Positions 9,775-21,124 of a DNA stretch of 64,000 bases are shown in pieces. A program made the translations under genes and the position numbers. The stretch spans positions 300,118,935 to 300,182,934 of the forward strand of contig NC_057814.1 of assembly GCF_018294505.1 (NCBI RefSeq), written 5' to 3'. Position 1 is the stretch's first letter. Each line of letters starts with the position of its first letter. Under the pieces are notes generated by a model. That model had not been told where the DNA came from and did not search any database. It was given only the letters and a program-made list of their open reading frames with translations. Source of the stretch: Triticum aestivum (lineage: Eukaryota; Streptophyta; Magnoliopsida; Poales; Poaceae).

Positions 9775-12060
9775 ACCAGGTGGGTCCCGACTGTCAGGGA
9801 GGATAAGGAGGCACTTCCTTGCATGCGAAGATGTAGTTGGTGGGTCCCAGTAGTCAGGGGGAAACGTTTTTTTCGCAAAATACGGTGGCCCGTCTGGGTG
9901 TCCCTGCTATCAGGTGGAGGAATCATTATTTTGCGCGTAATAAGGTTGCACTTCCTTGCTGCGGCCGTGGACCCAGCTGTCAGCCTCTCCACATACAGTA
10001 CTCTTCCGATGGAAGTCGTTCCTTGACCACATTGACGACGCCGCGCCGAGAGTAGCAAGGCGATGGACGACGGCGAGGCCTAGGAAGGGGACGACGCGGA
10101 GCCGAGGAAGACGCGGCAGTGGATGCCCACGTGGAGAGGAGTACAAGGGTTCACTGGTTCGGCTGCGGTGTGAGGCTGCCATCGCCGCAGAATAACAGGG
10201 GGTGTGGGTGAGTAGAGGGATGGTCTGGCCAGCGGTGGGAGTAGTAGGGGCGGTGAGGCCTCCACGGCAGCATAGCCGGCCATGGGAGGCAAGAGCACGC
10301 GGTGGTTTGGATGGCTGGAGTTAGAAAATCAGAGGTTGAAGAAGCAGGAAGACTGTTGGATGTTAACAATCCAACGGTCACTGGTGATAGAATCGTTTGT
10401 TGACTAAGTTGACAAAGCCCTCGGTCCGCATCAACTTAGTAGGCCCACAAGTCAGCCTCCCACTATGGTGGGTCCCAGCTAGTAGGGGGAGTATTCATTT
10501 TTTGTGCGTAATAAGGAGGCACTTCCTTGCATGCGAAGATATAGCTGGTGGGTCTGAGCTGTCAATGGGAGTATTCATTCTTTTTGGCGTAATAAGGAGG
10601 TACTTGCTTGCGTGCGGCCATGGACCATGTGGGTCCCAACTGTCAGCCTCTCCATGTACATCCCTCTTCTGATGTTGTCCTTTGTTGACAATGTTGACCA
10701 CACCATGCCGAGAACACCAGCACGATGGACGACCGCGAGACCTAGGAAGGGAATGACCCGGAGGCGGCGAAGCCAGAGCAATGGATGGATGTGGGTGAGT
10801 AGAGGGATGTCCTAGCTAGCGATGGGAGTAGTAGGAGGTGGTGAGGCCTACACGGCAGCACAGCCGGCCACGGGAGGCGGGAGCAGGCGGTCCCGCCGGC
10901 GCTAGATTTGGCGGCTGGAGCAAGAAGATCAGAGATTGAAGAAGCACGACGGCCGTTGGATTGACATCCAATGGTTACGCCTGTTAGAATCGTTTGTTGA
11001 CGTATATAATAAGTAAAAAACTCTTGCATACACGTCAACTTAATAGGCCCGCAAGTCAAACCATTCCCTATTTTTTTATAATTTATAGCTCATTGCAACT
11101 TCTTATGCAATTTAATGCAGTCAGTTTTTTTGTTGGCCAGGGCCAGGGTTAAAAATTTAAACAAAATTTCACATATTTCTATGGGTTCCAAACTATTTTT
11201 AATACCGAAATGTTGAGACAGATTTAAAGTACGTTGAAGATATATTTAAATTAGGTTAAAGCCCAGTGAAATTGGAATATGAAAATGTGAAAAAATTCAG
11301 AAATTATAAAGTAATTGCAAATTTGTCATCTGTTTTTTATATTTACAGCCCATTTCATATTACTTTCAAGATTTGCAGCCATCTTGAAAGAGTTGTAGCC
11401 CATCAGGGCGTAGAAAAAATAAGTAGGCCTGGATTGGGTATTCTTCAGAAAAAATAAACTGGGCTCATTTTCACAAAGAAAAAATAGCTGGGCTGGTCAT
11501 GTGGTGAACGTATAAAATATAAGCCTGGGCTAGACGGGCCACAACCTAGTTGAAACCCTGCTCTGTCTCAACAATAGCAAAAAAATACTGGTCGAGCAGC
11601 TATGTCCCAGGTGTGAGCCGATCTTGTGCTGTTGTCTTCTCTATTGACTATATACGCTGACAATGTTGTGGGTCCCAGATGTCAGGAAACCACTAGGAGG
11701 AAGCATTTTCTTTTTCTATACGCTGACAATGGAGTATATATGAAAAAAATGAGGAACTTCCTTGCGTACGGCCATGGACATGGTGGTCCCCTACTGTCAT
11801 CCTCTCCACATACAGTCCTCTCCCGATTCCTCTTGTTTGTTAACCATGTTGACAACGCGGGAGAGCGGCGCCACGGCGAGCGCACCAAAGCGTGCGGAGG
11901 ACGACGGCGTGGCCTCGGACATTGGTGTTAACGATTTAGGAGACGGTGGGGCGGTGATGCGTGCGCTGAGGCGCAGCCAGCCGCGGGAGGCGGAAGTAGG
12001 CGGCCCCGCCGGCGTTGGTTTGGTTTTTGCGGCTGGAGGAAGACAGGACTGAATAAACAC
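9775..12060 (+). repeat. Three diverged copies of a ~450-600 bp module
   Basis: Each copy runs through 'ggtgggtcccagctgtcag', 'ataaggaggcacttccttgc', 'cagcctctccacatac', 'gttgaccatgttgac', 'atggacgacggcgaggccta', then a G-rich part and 'gaagaagcaggacggccgttgg'. The copies are at about 9775-10400, 10440-11010 and 11620-12060. A fourth is at 30930-31440 in the other CACTA-like copy. The sense of the module is unknown. It carries no convincing long reading frame. The spacer at 11010-11620 is AT-rich and I recognise nothing in it. Confidence 0.6.
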
Positions 12061-12286
12061 GACAGGCTGTAAAAGCAGCAGGAGTAGTTAACAACCTTAA
12101 CTGAAACCAGCAGGGGCACTTAACAACCATAACTGAAAGCAGTATGAGTACTTATACAGGTTCAACCATACAAAGCACGCCTCGAATAGTGCTACTTTGC
12201 CTACAGTTAACCAAGGGTGAGGCCACCAAGCCTCAGGACAAGGCCCAAGCGCCACCCGGCGCATCCACAACCTTCTGAAAGCGGCT

Positions 12287-13190
12287 TCATCTCGGAATGT
12301 GATCAATAAATAGGATATTTGCTTTAGAGCCATGGAAAAGCATGAACATAACCTTCTGTCCTATTCTCCAAGATGGACGGGCCTTCACTATTTGAGACAA
12401 CTCATGAATAAGTATCTTTTCACCTCCAAGGGGAATGGAGTAGGTCGACATAAACATCATGTTGTGACCAAGCGCAAGTCTGACATGACCGTGGTCACGC
12501 ATCTGTATAGGAACAATAGAACTGGGCAGTTTCTGTTTCAAGAAGATCACAGTTGTAAAACTGTGTATAAGCAAGAGTTTATGAACAACATATATATCAG
12601 AAAACAACTCGTACCATGAGTTTCTCGACACAGTTGGACCTGTTCAACGAGTGCAGCAGTGGCACACATATCCCACGTGGCCTTCCACCATTGAAACGCT
12701 CCACAAGGACCTCAAGACGATCAATAAAGTGTAGGAACATGTGGATGTCATCCCATTCAACTTCAGTGCCATCAGTAATAGTCGAGTTCTTATAGAATAA
12801 CAAATGAGTAGCCTGTTTAACTTTGAAATAACCTACACGTGCCACCAATTATAAGAAATATTAGTTAGAAGTAGCATCTTCGTGAGAGATTCGTTGCTAC
12901 TTCTAAAGTTAAATTGCGATTAGTTAGACAGAATAGGCGGATTAAGAAGTAATCGAGGCAATAAGCAAGAACCAGATACAAAACTAACATGGATGAACAA
13001 TTCGAACAACGTCGGGGTGGAAGATCACAGTGAAGATGAGACCAGGTTCTGCAATTTCCATCAACGTTCGTGCGCCAACTTTCAGTCCGTAACACTTGAG
13101 GAAGTTTATCCAAGTTCGGCCATAAAAAAGCAGTGATCTTCTTGGTTCATGAACCCAACTCGAACTTATATCCATGGCTTGTCTTCAATG
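12287..13190 (-). pseudogene. REM-like gene with two B3-like domains, copy A
   Basis: The gene reads from about 13190 down to a stop at 12287-12289. The first B3-like domain ('LLFYGRTWINFLKCYGLKVG' and 'LIFTVIFHP') lies around 13120-13005. A 156-bp GT-AG intron (12988-12833) and an 82-bp GT-AG intron (12614-12533) join the exons in frame. The last exon (12532-12287) carries the second B3-like domain ('ILIHELSQIVKARPSWRIGQ', 'FMLFHGSKANILFIDHIP'). B3 domains bind DNA in the nucleus; REM-type proteins often carry several. The start of the first domain lies in another frame, with a switch at a run of six T in the strand read (13128-13133 area), so this copy looks broken. The 5' exons are unclear; a frame at 13692-13486 may belong. 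The tandem relative is copy B at 14475-17110. Confidence 0.5.
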
Positions 13191-13779
13191 TGACCATTAA
13201 ACTGGTGTATTCAGTTATGGAAAGGTCGAGCATCTTGAGTACATGTTTTCTGGCAGAGCAAGGAATGCACTATAGGTAAAATAATATGAGAACACAATGT
13301 ATTCCCTATCCAAATCTAGAAATAATTTCCTCCTTCACGTCAGTGTTGACCATGGTACTAGTACCTTTTATCCAAATATAGCAATCCAAATTTCCAAATT
13401 AGTCGACAGCATGTTCAAAAACCCCACCCTCCCGGATAGAAAAGACGATTCTAGGAACATAGTGTGCGCGTTTTAAAATCATGTGTTAGGATGAGAAGGA
13501 ACAAGTGTGGCGTCTCATCGAGGGCGCAGAAACCTGTAGGGTCCTCGCTCTTTGGGCACTGCAAATGAAACACACTAGATTTAGTAAGAATAAAAATGCA
13601 TCAACGGCAACGGCTGCCATCCTAGGATTGCCCGCGACCAAGGGACTTGGATTTATCGGGGATGGATGAAGAATTTGTACCTGGTTCTCCACGAGAAAAC
13701 CCTATGCAATCACCGAGAGGGGGTTCTCTGAACAAGCAGACGAGGGAGAAGGGGATTCAGGCCCAGTGAAATATTGCTG

Positions 13780-13975
13780 CTTCGCTTGTCCAGCTTACTT
13801 CTAAAGCTGGAAAGGTGGGGTTTTTTTTGTGATTTGAAGGCTCATTCGGCATTACTGCCGCGCTATGACCGGGGTGTCTACCGTGCAGTTGTGCACTCTA
13901 ATTTGGTGCATGCCACGTGGACCCCGTTTCCGGATGTCCCACATATCAGTGAAAGTAAGTAGAAAGGCAGTAGTA
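13780..13975 (-). promoter_or_regulatory. Upstream block shared by three gene remnants, copy 1
   Basis: Contains 'ctggaaaggtggggtttt', 'gtgatttgaaggctcattc', 'gcattactgccgcgctatg', 'taccgtgcag' and 'gtccc(a)cat'. It lies 5' of B3-like copy A. Related blocks lie upstream of copy B (17340-17530) and of the coiled-coil gene (19315-19430), always on the same side. A promoter or first-exon role is inferred from position alone. Confidence 0.4.
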
Positions 13976-14007
13976 ACTAGTTACACATAAATATATTTTT
14001 GGCAGAG

Positions 14008-14095
14008 AGATACTCCCTCTGTAAAGAAATATAAAAATCTTTTATATCACAACTTTATACATAACAAAAATCAAGGGGAATATATATAACATAAT
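14008..14095 (+). mobile_element. Stowaway (Thalos-like) MITE fragment
   Basis: Begins TACTCCCTCTGTAAAGAAAT, the typical Stowaway start after a TA target. It continues 'ataaaaatcttttatatcac', close to what I remember of the Triticeae Thalos family. The matching inverted right end (…ACAGAGGGAG) is not present, so it is truncated. It separates the two B3-like gene copies. Confidence 0.5.
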
Positions 14096-14474
14096 ATGGG
14101 GGTTCAACTGAGAATATAATACTCAGACAGGCTCACGGTTATGGACTTTGGGCCACAGGCTGGTGGGCCTGCTTGTTTCGGGGCCCATGTGTTCTACCTC
14201 AGTGCTTTTCATATTGCAAGTGATCGGTACTGCGCTGGTCTCATATGTTGTCGCAAGGCCAATATATAAAATTGAATAAAGCATGGCAGCTGTTAGAATG
14301 AAATCCGACGACAGTTCCTAACCAGCAATCAGAGTTGCAATTCTATCAACGATATACTACATGATAGATAATACTGTCTTACTACTTATACACACAAGAC
14401 ACTTGTTTCACCATGCCAGATTATTGCATCAAAATCTGTCGGAGGATAGATTAGTTCGGCAATTGCGTGCTGCT

Positions 14475-17110
14475 ACTGAAGAATTTCAAAATTGATGTGG
14501 ACCAGCTCTCCTTGCCGAGAAAGTTTGATTTTGACATCATCCCCTACCGCAAGATTTGAACCTTGACCATCCTTTAGCATCAATCATCATGCAACCATCC
14601 TTTGTACTTACAGTATATTGAGCAGGTTCATTCACACCAAGGCTACGCATGGTAAGAAAAACTCTGCCACGGTCACCCGGATTGTTGAACGACTCCCTCG
14701 TTGCTCTAGGAATTCTCTGTTTGCAAACAGGAAGACATACACAAACAGTTAGATCAACACAGTGAATCATGTGAAACAACATGGAAAGAAAAAAGCACGA
14801 AGCACTTGGGCGGCCAATGCTTACCAAGAAGGTGGAGATGTTGGTTTTTGTAAGGACTTTGGTATATGCAGTGCGAACTGCAGCCCAGTCTGTTGCCGGT
14901 GCAACTGTTGGTTCTGTTGCCGTAGCACAGGCCGGAGCAGATGCAAGTGCAAGTGTTGGAGCATGTGCCGGAGCCATTGCTGGTGCCCGTGCCGGTGCGA
15001 CTGGTAGTGTCGCTGCTGTTGCCGGAGATGGTGCTCCTTGTAGAGCTGGTGCCGGTGTCGGAGCCCAATCCTCTGGTAGATCAGACTGATCCATTGACGC
15101 AGTTGGTGCCCAATCCTTAGGTGCATCAAACGGAGCTGCTGCCGCTGTCAGTGCTAGAGCAAGTGCCATCGGAGAAGGTGCCGGTGCTCGATCCGTTGCT
15201 AAAGGTGGTACCGATGTGCGAGGCAGCAACGATCGTGTTTGGTCTACTATGATCAGCTTTCTAACTTGACTAGGCTCCGTGACCAAGATCCAGTCTTTTT
15301 CTTCATTTCTTTTAAGCGCGAGAAGGACTAATTGTGGCGTGTTTGTTAAACCAAACTGCAGTTCATCATAGGGCTTCAGCTTGTACTCAGACAACAAACT
15401 GATCCAATTGTGTCCAGTAATATAAGTGATGGACAGTGCCTTCCTTACTGACACGGCATAAGAAGTGAAACCTGCAAAAATGACCATCGTAGAGCAAACC
15501 GAACGGTTTATTCTATGATGAATGTCACATGGAAAAACCTGCATCATAAAATTGCAGCAAAAGTAAGAAAACATGACATTAAATCCATAAGATTTAGAGA
15601 GTAAATCAATAAGATTTTCTTGATGTGACATGAGTGAATCCTTACCAGGAAATCACTATGTTCAAGTACTAAACAGAAGATTGATCGTCCAACTACGCGT
15701 GGCATGCAGGGCACCCGCTTACTCCCACAAGAAGGACAGTCCAAAGGTCGTGACAAATCATATGGACCGAACATCCATGGGACTGGAAATCCTGGTTGGT
15801 GCGATAAACCCTGCAATGCATACAGATATTGGAGTGTAACCATAATTGATAAACCGTCCTCACAAAAAAGATGATCTGGATACTTCAAAATATACAGACT
15901 GAATTGAGTGGACAAACATTAACATAGATTGTTCTCAGGACTCACCACACACCAAAAGCGGCAGTACTAAACAATACAGGGTTCACACACACAAATCAAG
16001 AACTGAACAATAGTACTTACTACAGACAAGCATAGTTGCACTAATTAAACTCTGCAGACTATTTCTTGCCATCAACCTACGGGATGAACCCCGCATAACT
16101 GACTAGGCCATGGACTTCGTGAGAGATGTCTGCCTGCACCATCACCATCCCGTCAACCTTGGAGAATCTAACAGAGTGGTCTTTCCACTCATAAACATCG
16201 TGATGAAGACAGTCCGCATCAGATTTGTCGGGAAGCTTTACAAGAACCACACCCTTCATAATCGAAGGCACAACCAGGGAATTGTTGTGGTCAAGTACAC
16301 CCTCGAGAACACGCCTCACAACAATGCTACAGGAAAACACTAGTTCAGGACACATGGCGACAAGGACACAGCAGCTGGATAGTTTAGCAATAGAACTCAT
16401 CCTTAGGTCTTCCAATTCACACGGCATGACTTTGAGAACTTCATGTCCACCGCGGACCTGGTTCTAATTCAAACAGAAACCAAATATTTTATTACTATCT
16501 CCGTTCAGAAATAAGATATGATTTTCGATATTTTACTCCATATATGACTACATATACGCATAGAAATGAGTGAACAAAGACACCTGAACATGTCTTCAAA
16601 GGCATGAGAATAGAGGGATTACTTGCAATATCCATAACACAAGTTACTGAGGCTAATATACTCTCTTCAAAGATAGCATTGATGTTCATAAAGTAGTTGA
16701 AAGTAATCTATAAGAAATCAGTTTCAACCTCTCGCATGTTTTGGTCAAAAGAGGAATCTAGAACTGTCATTTGGCACGCAAAAATCACATGCGAGATCAC
16801 CCAGAAAGTTGTACTACTAGTACTAGTACTGCGTGTTAGATGAAAAAACACGATCAAGATTGAGAAAAAGATCGTCAAGAAGAGATATTTCCTAGACTTG
16901 GTTAATGTGGGATCCCGGGGAGGGGGGCTTGGACAGGGCGATGGCCTTGAGCTTGTCTGCGGTAGTTTCAGCATGGTGCTTGCGCTTCTTCGTACCCTGA
17001 GCCTCGACGGTTTGGGCCAGAGCCATAGACATCACTTTGGCCGGTGCTCCAGGGTCCATCAAGAAACTGTCAAATAGAAATGAAAGAAAAGAAACCATAA
17101 TCACAAACAC
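14475..17110 (-). pseudogene. REM-like gene with two B3-like domains, copy B
   Basis: Minus strand. A possible first coding exon starts at 17059 (MDPGAPAKV…, with a Lys-rich KKRKHH nuclear-signal-like stretch) after an acceptor-like TTTGACAG. A second exon candidate ends in '…HEVHGLVSYAGFIP' (16427-16077), and another covers about 15830-15620. The first B3-like domain is at 15480-15300 (VRKALSITYITGHNWISLL and LKPYDELQFGL). An Ala/Pro-rich linker (15250-14860) follows, then the second B3-like domain at 14740-14475 (RVFLTMRSLGV…, GWSRF…, then VGDDVKIKLSRQGELVHINF). In the second domain the frame shifts between GWSRF and VGDDVKI near 14545, so the copy is probably non-functional or misassembled. 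Nuclear DNA binding is the family role. Exon borders other than the domains are guesses. Confidence 0.5.
16493..16565 (+). repeat. Stowaway-like sequence fragment
   Basis: 'tactatctccgttcagaaat' resembles a decayed Stowaway terminus (TACTCCCTCCGTTC…) followed by AT-rich MITE-like sequence. It sits inside an apparent intron of B3-like copy B. No inverted partner is seen, so this is only a suggestion. Confidence 0.25.
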
Positions 17111-17339
17111 AAAAGAAGAACAGAGAGGGAGTTATAGGATCAGTCTCGGGGTTGCAAGACCGGGCCTTGGCCAGAATCAACACCATTGATGCGCTCACCT
17201 TTCCTTCTTTGGGAGAGAAGAACAATGGCAGAAGAAGGTCGGGGTTTTCTTGAAGAAATGAGGAACAAGATGAGGGAGAAGCGAGTTGGGGTATTCTTCA
17301 AGAGAGGAAGCTGAGGGAGAAGAGTGAAATGATGGTTGC

Positions 17340-17530
17340 TTTGTCCGTCCAACTTACTGTTGGAAAGGTGGGGGTTTTGTGGTTTGACGGCTCCTTGGGC
17401 ATTACTGCGGCGCTTCGATTGGGGTAGTCTACCGTGCGGTTGGGTACTCTAGTACCGAGCAATTTAGTGCATGGCTAGTGGACCCCGATGCTGGCTGTCC
17501 CACACGTCGGCGAAAGTGAGTAGCAAGGTT
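17340..17530 (-). promoter_or_regulatory. Upstream block shared by three gene remnants, copy 2
   Basis: Contains 'ttggaaaggtgggggttttg', 'gtttgacggctccttgggc', 'attactgcggcgcttc', 'taccgtgcggtt', 'gtggaccccgatgc' and 'gtcccacacgtcggcgaaag'. It aligns along its length with 13780-13975 and lies 5' of B3-like copy B. That it is a conserved promoter is inference; it may simply be part of the duplicated segment. Confidence 0.4.
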
Positions 17531-17539
17531 CTCGGCGAC

Positions 17540-18238
17540 CGTCGAGGAGGATCCGCACGGTAGAGCATGTCCACTATTTTTCTAAAGAAAAAAATGATTA
17601 CAGCAAGCGTTTCCACTCTTACGACGGAGGAGTGCGAAATACGGCAGCCACTTGAACTTACACAGTGCTCCTACTACTAGGCATGTGCAGTGGTTCATAC
17701 ATCAGTACTACATAATCTTGTTGCTAGTGTAGTAAGATATGACGATAACAAATGATGTTGTGCGCATGTCAACTATATGAGCAGCAACGTAACATAGTAC
17801 CCCTTTTTTGATTGTCCGATCGAGAATGAACGGTGAGATCTATGTTAACAGAACTAGGTCTACAACGCACGAAGAGTACGGTGCTACAGTACTCCACGGA
17901 AAATGAACCATATGAAGCACGAACCAGTGTTAGGCAGGGTGTATGAAGGGTGCACGGGATTGGAGCAAAATTCACTTCTCGACCCACTTTTGGGTGTTTG
18001 GAAGAGTGCATGAAGGGTGCATGAGTCCACACTAGTAGGTTAACACAAATACACTAGGAGCATGCATGAAGAGGGGTGCTGAGATGAGCATGCACGAAGA
18101 GGGAACAACTATATTAAGATGAGAATGCAGCCAAACACACACACACGCTTTTGTGCTACAGTGACCGATCTGCACCGTCTGAGTTTGATCCAACGGTCAT
18201 GTTGTGCCGAGACATGGACATGCCCATGCAGAGGACGC
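17540..18238. other. Intergenic, no gene seen
   Basis: AT-rich sequence between the B3-like copy B promoter block and the coiled-coil gene. Short repeats of 'gcatgaagggtgcatgag' type occur near 17940-18100. Reading frames here show no recognisable domain. Confidence 0.5.
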
Positions 18239-18942
18239 CTAAACACCACCGAAGTCCCTCTGCTTCTTGAGGCGCACTATGTTGGTGATGCAGGGTGCCA
18301 CCGCCTGCATAGCCCGCTCCCGGTCGACGGGAGCCAGCTCGTCAAAGACGGCGTCCAATGGCACGAATGGATTCCGTTCACGGAGCCCTGAGAGGATTCG
18401 CCCGGCAACGGCGACGGCAGCCCACAGCCCCTCCTTGTCTAGCTCCGTTCCCACCATCGCGTGGAGACGGCTCAGCTCCTCGGAGATATAGGTGAAGAGG
18501 AGGCTAGGTCAGGAAGCCGCAACTCGTTGAAGTCGACTGGGAGGTCGAACGGGTTTAGCCCGACGCCCAGCATGGTCACGTTGGCACGACGGTAGGCATC
18601 GCGCAGCTGCAACACGTACGTGGCAGCATGGTCCACCAAGTGACTAAGGCGAACCTGGACCTCGTCACGATCGGCCCACTCATGCTCCAGCCGGCTCGCC
18701 TGACGGCCTATTGTATCTCCCGCTTTCTGTAGCAACACCACCGAGGTCTCGAGCATCTTTGTGGTGGACGCTTGCCGCTTTTGAAGCTCCGTGAACTCCC
18801 ACACATAAAGGAGGAGCATGGCACTCCTCTCCCCCTTGAGCTCACGGAGCTCCACGTTCTTGGCCCTGAGCTCCGCATCCTTGGCCTGGAGCTCCTGCGT
18901 TAGGAGCCTCACCTCAGACTCCATGATCTGCTGCGCCGCCAT
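18239..18942 (-). pseudogene. Unrecognised coiled-coil protein gene, frameshifted
   Basis: Starts at MAAQQIM (ATG at 18942-18940). About the first 60 residues are a heptad-rich, Glu/Leu/Lys stretch ('LTQELQAKDAELRAKNVELR'), a clear coiled coil. The middle has 'RLSHLVDHAATYVLQLRDAY' and 'NPFDLPVDFNELRLPDL'. This frame stops at 18472. A different frame continues as 'EELSRLHAMVGTELDKEGLW' to a stop at 18239, and its Leu/Ala-rich content fits the same protein, so a frameshift (or tiny intron) lies near 18490-18475. I do not recognise the family. Codon use is GC-rich and gene-like. A block related to those upstream of the B3-like genes lies 5' at 19315-19430. Confidence 0.45.
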
Positions 18943-19745
18943 GGAACCAGGTAGAAGCAATTGGGAGAGGAAGCAAAGGGGGCAAAACGACTGAAAGGAA
19001 ATGCAATCTACAGGAAGGCGGAGGGAGCCAGCTAAGGAGCGGGGTGAATCTTTTGGTTTTCAAAATGGGAAAACACCAGTCGATGACTTTTCACATCAGG
19101 GAGCAGTGGGTTTTACAGGCGGAGTCATCATGACTAATTGCTGCTGTGCCAGCTCCCGTCAATCAAAAAATTAAAAATCCTGCCGCACCCAAAGACCAGA
19201 GCAACCCGCGGTGGATATTTAAATTTACTTTCCGGCAAGGAGATAAAAAAGGGGTGAAAAAACAAATGTGGCGGCGGCCTGGCTAATTGGTCGCACTAGC
19301 CCAACTAGCTAGCCACCGTGCAGGAAAGGTGCTCTTTCGTGATTTGATGACTCATTTACTTGCTTCGGTGCTACGACCGAGGAGGACCCAAAAACACACG
19401 GTAGGGCGTCCCACGTCTCGACAAGGAAGAATATATGCGCGCACCACGGGGGAGGACCCCGAAACCACGCGGTAGAGTGTGCCATGTCTCGGCATGGAGG
19501 AAAAATGTGCGTGTAAAAATATAATGTATCAGACGTACTACCTATGGTTCGGCCTCGGGACCCAGCCAGTCGGTCGAAAACACCACACTAGCCACAAAGC
19601 TTTATCATGCTAACATGGCACGGAGGATAGGTGTGGTTAGCTCCGTCTCGACCAGCCACAACGTCTCTCGTTCTAGGCGATTCTTCTATTTTCCATGATT
19701 TTTTAGTTATAATAACACCACGGCAAGCTAGCGCCGCTCTTCGTG
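18943..19745. other. Upstream region of the coiled-coil gene, with the third shared block
   Basis: At 19315-19430 it holds the third copy of the shared upstream block ('gcaggaaaggtgctctttcg', 'tgatttgatgactcatttac', 'cttcggtgctacgaccgagg'). A partial internal repeat of its last part follows ('cacgggggaggaccccgaaa'). The rest, up to the copia LTR junction at 19746, shows no gene. Confidence 0.4.
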
Positions 19746-21040
19746 TTTCTTAATGGTCTACTTGCTGAAAATGCTTAGTGATATGCTCCAAATCCCTCAA
19801 CCACTTTCTCAAATCCAAATATGTCCTAAACCTAAAGTCAAACTCGGCCCCACCGATTTGATCCATCCGGTGCCACCGAGTTCCTTTGACATAGCCATAG
19901 CCATAAACCCTAATCAGTTCAGTCTCACTGATAGGGATTTCGCTATCACCGAGATGGGATTGCAAACTCTCTGTTTCCCTTCGTAACATTTCGATCTCAC
20001 CGGAAGGAGCGATCGGTCCCACCGAGTTTGCCTGACCAACTCTCTGTTTGCTCATTGTTGAAATCGGTGTCACCAAGTTCATGCAACCGGTCACACCGAG
20101 ATTAAGGTTTGCCCTAACCCTAGCGCATCGGTCCCACCGAGTTGATCATGTCGGTCCCACCGAGAATCCTAATATTCACATTTTGAACTGAATCGGTCTC
20201 ACCGAGGTCACCTATTTGGTCTGACCGAGTTGGGTCAAATGTGTGTAACGGTTAGATTTCATGTGGAGGCTATATATACCCCTCCACCCCCTTCTCTATT
20301 CAAGAGAGAGCCATCAGAACGTGCCTACACTTCCACTACTCATTTTCTGAGTGCCAATCCAACCACAAGAATCTTGATATCTAGCCATCCCCAAGTTGCT
20401 TTCCACTCAAATCATCTTTCCACCATAGCCAAATCTGTGAGAGAGAGTTGAGTGTTTGGGAGACTATCATTTGAAGCACAAGAGCAAGGATTTCATCATC
20501 AACACACCATCTATTACCTTTTGGAGAGTGGTGTCTCCGAGATTGGTTAGGTGTCACTTGGGAGCCTCCGTCAAGATTGTGGAGTTTAACCAAGGAGTTT
20601 GTAAGGGCAAGGAGATCGCCTACTTCATGAAGATCTACCCAAGTGAGGCAAGTCCTTCATGGGCGATGGCCATGGTGGGATAGACAAGGTTGCTTCTTCG
20701 TGGACCCTTCGTGGGTGGAGCCCTCCGTGGACTTGCGCAACCGTTACCCTTTGTGGGTTAAAGTCTCCGTCAACGTGGATGTACGATAACACCACCTATC
20801 GGAACCATGCCAAGAATCTCCATGTCTACATTGTGTTTGCCTGTCCAAACCCCTCCCTTTCCCTTCATATGCAATGTTTTACATTCCACTGCTGTACTAT
20901 AAGAATTGCATGTGTAGGTTGATTGCTTGACTTGTGCTAAGTTGCTAAAATCTGCCAAAACTTAAAATTGGGAAAAGGCTAGATTTTTATTTGGTCAAGT
21001 AGTCTAATCACCCCCCTCTAGACCTACTTTCGATCCTACA
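19746..21040 (+). repeat. 5' LTR of the copia element, left end missing
   Basis: Matches 27872-29196 from 'ttaatggtctacttgctg' onward and ends '…ttcgatcctaca' just before the primer-binding site. The first ~255 bp of the LTR (27617-27871 in the 3' copy) are absent. A TATA-like 'ctatatatacccc' lies near 20270. About nine TCGGTNNNACCGA-type palindromes crowd the U3 part (19860-20230). Confidence 0.8.
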
Positions 21041-21043
21041 AGA

Positions 21044-21054
21044 GGTATCAGAGC
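21044..21054 (+). promoter_or_regulatory. Primer-binding site, initiator Met tRNA type
   Basis: GGTATCAGAGC three bases after the LTR end, complementary to the 3' end of plant initiator methionine tRNA, the usual copia primer. Confidence 0.85.
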
Positions 21055-21124
21055 TTTGGTCTCCATTTGCCTTGATTTCAATAGCTTTGGCAATCATAGC
21101 CTTGGTTTCACAACCTAGTAGAGT

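Larger units (their letters stand above)
8202..12060 (+). mobile_element. CACTA-like (Spm/En superfamily) element end
   Basis: Begins with CACTACAAAAAAAAG, a typical CACTA terminal inverted repeat, directly abutting a gypsy integrase fragment. The first 500 bp (motifs such as 'gacacatccatgacatt' and 'ttatgacacttctatgacg') recur at 29472-29790, showing a repeat family. Subterminal GATGAACAGGACCCC-type units follow at 8770-9100 and longer repeated modules at 9775-12060. I find no transposase reading frame and no matching inverted end (…TTTTGTAGTG) to the right. The element is therefore non-autonomous or truncated, possibly by the copia element whose LTR starts at 19746. The right limit given is only where the repeats stop. 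Confidence 0.6.
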
